DNA from: Streptomyces sp. NBC_01707
Lineage (GTDB): Bacteria > Actinomycetota > Actinomycetes > Streptomycetales > Streptomycetaceae
DNA length: 64,000 nt
NCBI RefSeq assembly: GCF_041438805.1
Contig: NZ_CP109190.1
Location: forward strand, 8,122,001 to 8,186,000
Direction of reading: 5' to 3'
Every line of letters begins with the position of its first letter. Position 1 is the stretch's first letter. Under the pieces are notes generated by a model that did no database searches, was not told the origin of the DNA, and worked only from the letters and a program-made list of their open reading frames with translations. This document shows positions 61,135 through 64,000 of this stretch, one piece after another. The translations under genes and the position numbers were made by a program.

Positions 61135-61977
61135 CTAGCAGGCGCCGTCCACCCGGCGCCACGTCGCCACCGGGCCCGGGGCCCGGTCGTCCTCGGGGGT
61201 GACCCAGAAGGCCTTCCCGAGCTCGGCGCTGAATTGGGCGCCGGTCCGTCCGTCGCCGGACGACCGGCCGGTCAGACGGCGGCCGATCCACGGAGCCAGA
61301 TGCCGGCGTGCGAAGCGGAGGTCGTCGACGCGCCGCGTCGCCCACCGAGGAGGTACGGCGGCGGGAAGAGGCGTCTGCCAGTCGTTCTCGGCCGGAAGTC
61401 CCAGCGTCTGCCAGACCGCCTCGGCAACTCTGCGGTGGCCCTCGTCGGTCAGATGCAGCCGGTCGACGTCCCACAGTTGGGGATCTCCCAGCGCCGGAGC
61501 TCCGTACAGATCGACGACCAGCGCCCCGTGCCGGTTCGCCAACTCGTCGACCAGGGTGAACAGCTCCTCCATGCGCGGACGGAACCGCTCCATCACCGGG
61601 CCGTTGCGCCCGGGGCTGCGCATCAGCACCAGCTTCTTGCACGCCGGCGCCAGACGCTCCACGGCCTCCTCCAGCTGCCCGCGCACCATGCCCATGTCGC
61701 ACTTCGGCCGCAGCGTGTCGTTGAGACCGCCCACGAGCGTCACGACATCCGCCTGCATGGCGGCCGCCGCTTCGACCTGCTCGTCGACTATCTGGCGGAT
61801 CAGCTTTCCGCGCACGGCGAGATTCGCGTACCGGAACCCGGGGGAGCGGGTGGCGAGCCGGCCGGCGAGGACATCGGCCCAGCCGCGGTACGAACCGTCC
61901 GGCAGCAGGTCCGACATTCCCTCGGTGAACGAGTCGCCGACCGCGACAAGACTGGTGTAGGAGGCATTCATTTCCAT
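61135..61977 (-). CDS. SGNH-fold hydrolase
   Basis: A 280-residue GDSL-like esterase. Block I is VAVGDSFTEGMSD with the nucleophile Ser, then the Gly region (NLAVRGKL), block III GGLND with the oxyanion Asn, and block V DRLHLTDEGH with Asp and His. The group hydrolyses acyl esters of lipids or polysaccharides; the substrate is unknown. The ATG at 61977 follows GATACG by six bases (leaderless). No signal peptide, so cytoplasmic. Confidence 0.93.
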   Translation of the reverse strand: MEMNASYTSLVAVGDSFTEGMSDLLPDGSYRGWADVLAGRLATRSPGFRYANLAVRGKLIRQIVDEQVEAAAAMQADVVTLVGGLNDTLRPKCDMGMVRGQLEEAVERLAPACKKLVLMRSPGRNGPVMERFRPRMEELFTLVDELANRHGALVVDLYGAPALGDPQLWDVDRLHLTDEGHRRVAEAVWQTLGLPAENDWQTPLPAAVPPRWATRRVDDLRFARRHLAPWIGRRLTGRSSGDGRTGAQFSAELGKAFWVTPEDDRAPGPVATWRRVDGAC

Positions 61978-62102
61978 GGCGATGCGATCGTATCGCGGTG
62001 GGGTCCGGCGCCTTTCACGGAGACCGGACCGAGCCCGGCGGGCGGTGCGGGCCGTGGGGCCGGCGCGTACGCCTGACCACCACACGGCCCGCACCGGCAC
62101 CG

Positions 62103-63122
62103 TCAGCGTGCTTGCGGCCGTCCCACCAGCTCGCGCAGGACGTCCTCCATCGTGACCAGTCCGGCCAGCTTGTCGTCCTCGTCGAGCACCGCCGCGAGGT
62201 GTGTGCGACTCCTTCGCAGTGCCGTCAGCACATCGTCGAGCGGTGTCGCGGCCCGCACCCGGGCGATCGGCCGCATGGCCGTCACCGGGAACGGGACATC
62301 GCGCGGTGTGGCGTCCAGGGCGTCCTTCACATGGAGATAGCCCTGGATCCGCTGCTCGCTGTCCATCACCGGGAAACGCGAGAAACCCGACTCGTACGAG
62401 AGCCGTTCCAGCTCCTCGGGTGTCGTCCCGACCCGGGTGTACACCACCTGGTCGACCGGCAGCACCACATCCCGTACCGGGCGGCGGCCCAGCTCCAGGG
62501 CGTGCCGCAGACGCTCGGCGGCGCGGTCGTCGACGAGGCCGGCGTCACCGGCGTCCTTCACCAGACGGGCCAGTTCGTCGTCGGAGAACGTGGCGGACAC
62601 CTCGTCCTTCGTCTCCACCCGCAGAAGTCTCAGCAGGGTGTTGGCGAAGGCGTTCACCGTGAAGATCACCGGGCGCAGCGCCCTGGCAAGGGTGACCAGC
62701 GGCGGACCGAGTATCAGCGCGGTCCGTACCGGCTCCGCCAGCGCGATGTTCTTCGGCACCATCTCGCCGAGCAGCATGTGCAGATACGTCGCCACGGCCA
62801 GTGCGATCACGAACGAGATCGGATGGACCAGTCCGTGCGGCACACCCACCACGTCGAAGACGGGCTCCAGCAGATGCGCGATGGCCGGTTCGGCGACGAT
62901 ACCCAGGACCAGCGTGCACAGTGTGATGCCCAGCTGCGCCGCCGCGAGCAGCGCCGACACGTGCTCCAGACCCCAGATGACGCTCCGCGCCCGCCGGTTC
63001 CCGGCCTCGGCCTGGGGCTCGATCTGGCTGCGGCGTACGGAGATCAGCGCGAACTCGGCGCCGACGAAGAACGCGTTGGCGACCAGGGTCAGCAGACCGA
63101 TGAAGAGCTGGACGGCAGTCAT
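62103..63122 (-). CDS. CNNM/CorC-type (hemolysin-family) membrane protein, DUF21-CBS form
   Basis: A 339-residue protein: a DUF21 transmembrane domain with four hydrophobic segments (about 5-150, NAFFVGAEFALISVRRSQIE; LLGEMVPKNIAL) followed by two CBS domains (about 205-330). It lacks the CorC_HlyC domain carried by its neighbour. The family is linked to Mg2+/Co2+ homeostasis. It overlaps the upstream paralogue by 4 bases (ATGA), so the two are co-translated. Confidence 0.93.
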   Translation of the reverse strand: MTAVQLFIGLLTLVANAFFVGAEFALISVRRSQIEPQAEAGNRRARSVIWGLEHVSALLAAAQLGITLCTLVLGIVAEPAIAHLLEPVFDVVGVPHGLVHPISFVIALAVATYLHMLLGEMVPKNIALAEPVRTALILGPPLVTLARALRPVIFTVNAFANTLLRLLRVETKDEVSATFSDDELARLVKDAGDAGLVDDRAAERLRHALELGRRPVRDVVLPVDQVVYTRVGTTPEELERLSYESGFSRFPVMDSEQRIQGYLHVKDALDATPRDVPFPVTAMRPIARVRAATPLDDVLTALRRSRTHLAAVLDEDDKLAGLVTMEDVLRELVGRPQAR

Positions 63123-64000
63123 CGTCCGTCCTCCGTGACGTCGTCGGAGCCGGGCAGCGGTGCGTGCAGCAGCACCCGCGCCGCGCGGCGCCCCGAGGCG
63201 TCCGCCACATCGAGCCGCCAGCCCGCCAGCTCGATCGAGTCGCCCACGGCCGGGATCCGGCCCACCTCCGTGGCGATCAGCCCGGCGAGCGTCTCGTACG
63301 GTCCTTCCGGCACCCGCAGTCCGATGGTCCGCAGCTGGTCGGTGCGGGCGGCGCCGTCGGCCGACCAGAGGGTGCGTCCGTAGGCGTCCTCACCGGCCGG
63401 TGCGAGGTCCGGCGTCTCGTGCGGGTCGTGCTCGTCGCGTACCTCGCCGACCACTTCCTCGACGATGTCCTCCAGCGTGACGACTCCGGCCGTGCCGCCG
63501 TACTCGTCGATGACCACGGCCATCGCGAGCTTGCCCGACAGCCGGTCGAGCAGCCGGTCCACGGTGAGGGTCTCCGGTACGAGCAGGGGCTCGCGCAGCA
63601 TCTCCGACACGCGTGTGCGTGGCCTCTCCTCGGCCGGGATCGCCAGCACGTCCTTGATGTGCGCGACGCCGACGACGGTGTCGAGGCTGCCCCGGTAGAC
63701 AGGGAAGCGGGACAGTCCGGTCGCCCGGGTGGCGTTCGCGACGTCCTCGGCGGTCGCCTGCACCTCCAGCGCGGTGACCTGCACCCGTGGGGTCATCACA
63801 TTCTCCGCAGTCAGATCTGCGAGATTGAGGGTGCGGACGAAGAGTTCCGCGGTGTCCGCTTCCAGCGCGCCTGCCTTCGCGGAGTGACGGGCCAGCGCCA
63901 CCAGCTCCTGCGGGCTGCGGGCTGAGGCCAGCTCCTCGGTCGGTTCGAGACCGACGCGACGCACGATCCGGTTGGCCGTGTTGTTGAGGTGGCTGATGAA
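63119..64000 (-). CDS. CNNM/CorC-type membrane protein with CBS and CorC_HlyC domains (5'-truncated by window)
   Basis: C-terminal 293 residues of a paralogue of the downstream gene; the frame stays open to the right edge, so the DUF21 part is missing. It begins inside the family's HLNNTANRIVRRVG segment, then a CBS pair (about 60-185) and a CorC_HlyC FAD-binding-like domain near the C-terminus. With its coupled neighbour it forms the two-gene hemolysin-family arrangement common in actinobacteria. Confidence 0.93.
   Translation of the reverse strand, partial: FISHLNNTANRIVRRVGLEPTEELASARSPQELVALARHSAKAGALEADTAELFVRTLNLADLTAENVMTPRVQVTALEVQATAEDVANATRATGLSRFPVYRGSLDTVVGVAHIKDVLAIPAEERPRTRVSEMLREPLLVPETLTVDRLLDRLSGKLAMAVVIDEYGGTAGVVTLEDIVEEVVGEVRDEHDPHETPDLAPAGEDAYGRTLWSADGAARTDQLRTIGLRVPEGPYETLAGLIATEVGRIPAVGDSIELAGWRLDVADASGRRAARVLLHAPLPGSDDVTEDGR

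Noticed and set aside
1..64000. CRISPR arrays, tRNA/rRNA genes, transposons, phage genes
   Set aside because: No spaced palindromic repeats, clover-leaf sequences, transposase motifs or integrase/capsid genes were seen in reading the window.

Overview
This window looks like ordinary chromosomal DNA from a Streptomyces or very close relative. It is very GC-rich with third codon positions almost all G or C, genes often start with GTG or TTG, and many starts lie 6-7 bases after a TANNNT hexamer (leaderless transcripts). Gene content and order also resemble, from memory, the stretch of the S. coelicolor chromosome between purB and ung. I see no insertion sequence, prophage, tRNA, rRNA or CRISPR array. 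About 60 protein genes are supported; two are cut by the window edges (a peptide-type solute-binding protein at the left, a CNNM/HlyC-type membrane protein at the right).

Layout. 1-6 kb: transporter end, ung, a TPR-like protein, a small lipoprotein, and a TetR regulator divergent from an FAD monooxygenase with two matching operators, followed by a Gfo/Idh/MocA oxidoreductase. 6-16 kb: lnt, an NTF2-like protein, a tandem universal stress protein, a Tat-exported pectate-lyase-like protein, a membrane protein, an RLIG1-like RNA ligase, an orphan 48-codon ORF, uppP. 16-24 kb: a VTT-domain protein, a divergent second EF-Tu (tuf3 type) with an unusual alanine-codon-rich leader, a patatin, a spermidine-synthase-like protein, an MFS exporter, a PQ-rich membrane protein, a hotdog thioesterase, DedA. 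24-31 kb: gamma-carbonic anhydrase-like and acyltransferase hexapeptide proteins, an EamA exporter divergent from an XRE-cupin regulator, a YbaK deacylase, an AAC(3)-like acetyltransferase, a CoA-binding protein, YigZ. 30-35 kb: sbcD-sbcC. 34-41 kb: two Lrp regulators, each divergent from a sulfur-related gene (rhodanese; Cys/Met PLP lyase), a DUF885 metallopeptidase, an ACT-GNAT membrane fusion. 41-47 kb: phoD with a PHO box, an alpha/beta hydrolase, an ECF sigma factor with SnoaL tail, GntR and ROK regulators. 47-51 kb: a NarL-type two-component system divergent from an ABC exporter, sharing a nested dyad. 51-58 kb: mug, purB, an APC permease, a secreted PGRP amidase with FG-GAP repeats. 58-64 kb: an ECF sigma factor with membrane partner, a glycosyltransferase, an SGNH hydrolase, two CBS-domain transporter-like proteins.

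The functional themes are DNA repair (Ung, Mug, SbcCD), RNA and translation (RNA ligase, EF-Tu, YbaK, YigZ), envelope biogenesis (Lnt, UppP, amidase), and many local regulator-target pairs. No large new gene system is evident. The signals most worth a second look are the alanine-rich leader with hairpins before tuf3, the RLIG1-type RNA ligase, three exact 10-bp repeats at 20-bp spacing upstream of the ACT-GNAT gene, the nested dyad of the two-component/ABC locus, and the orphan 48-codon ORF.
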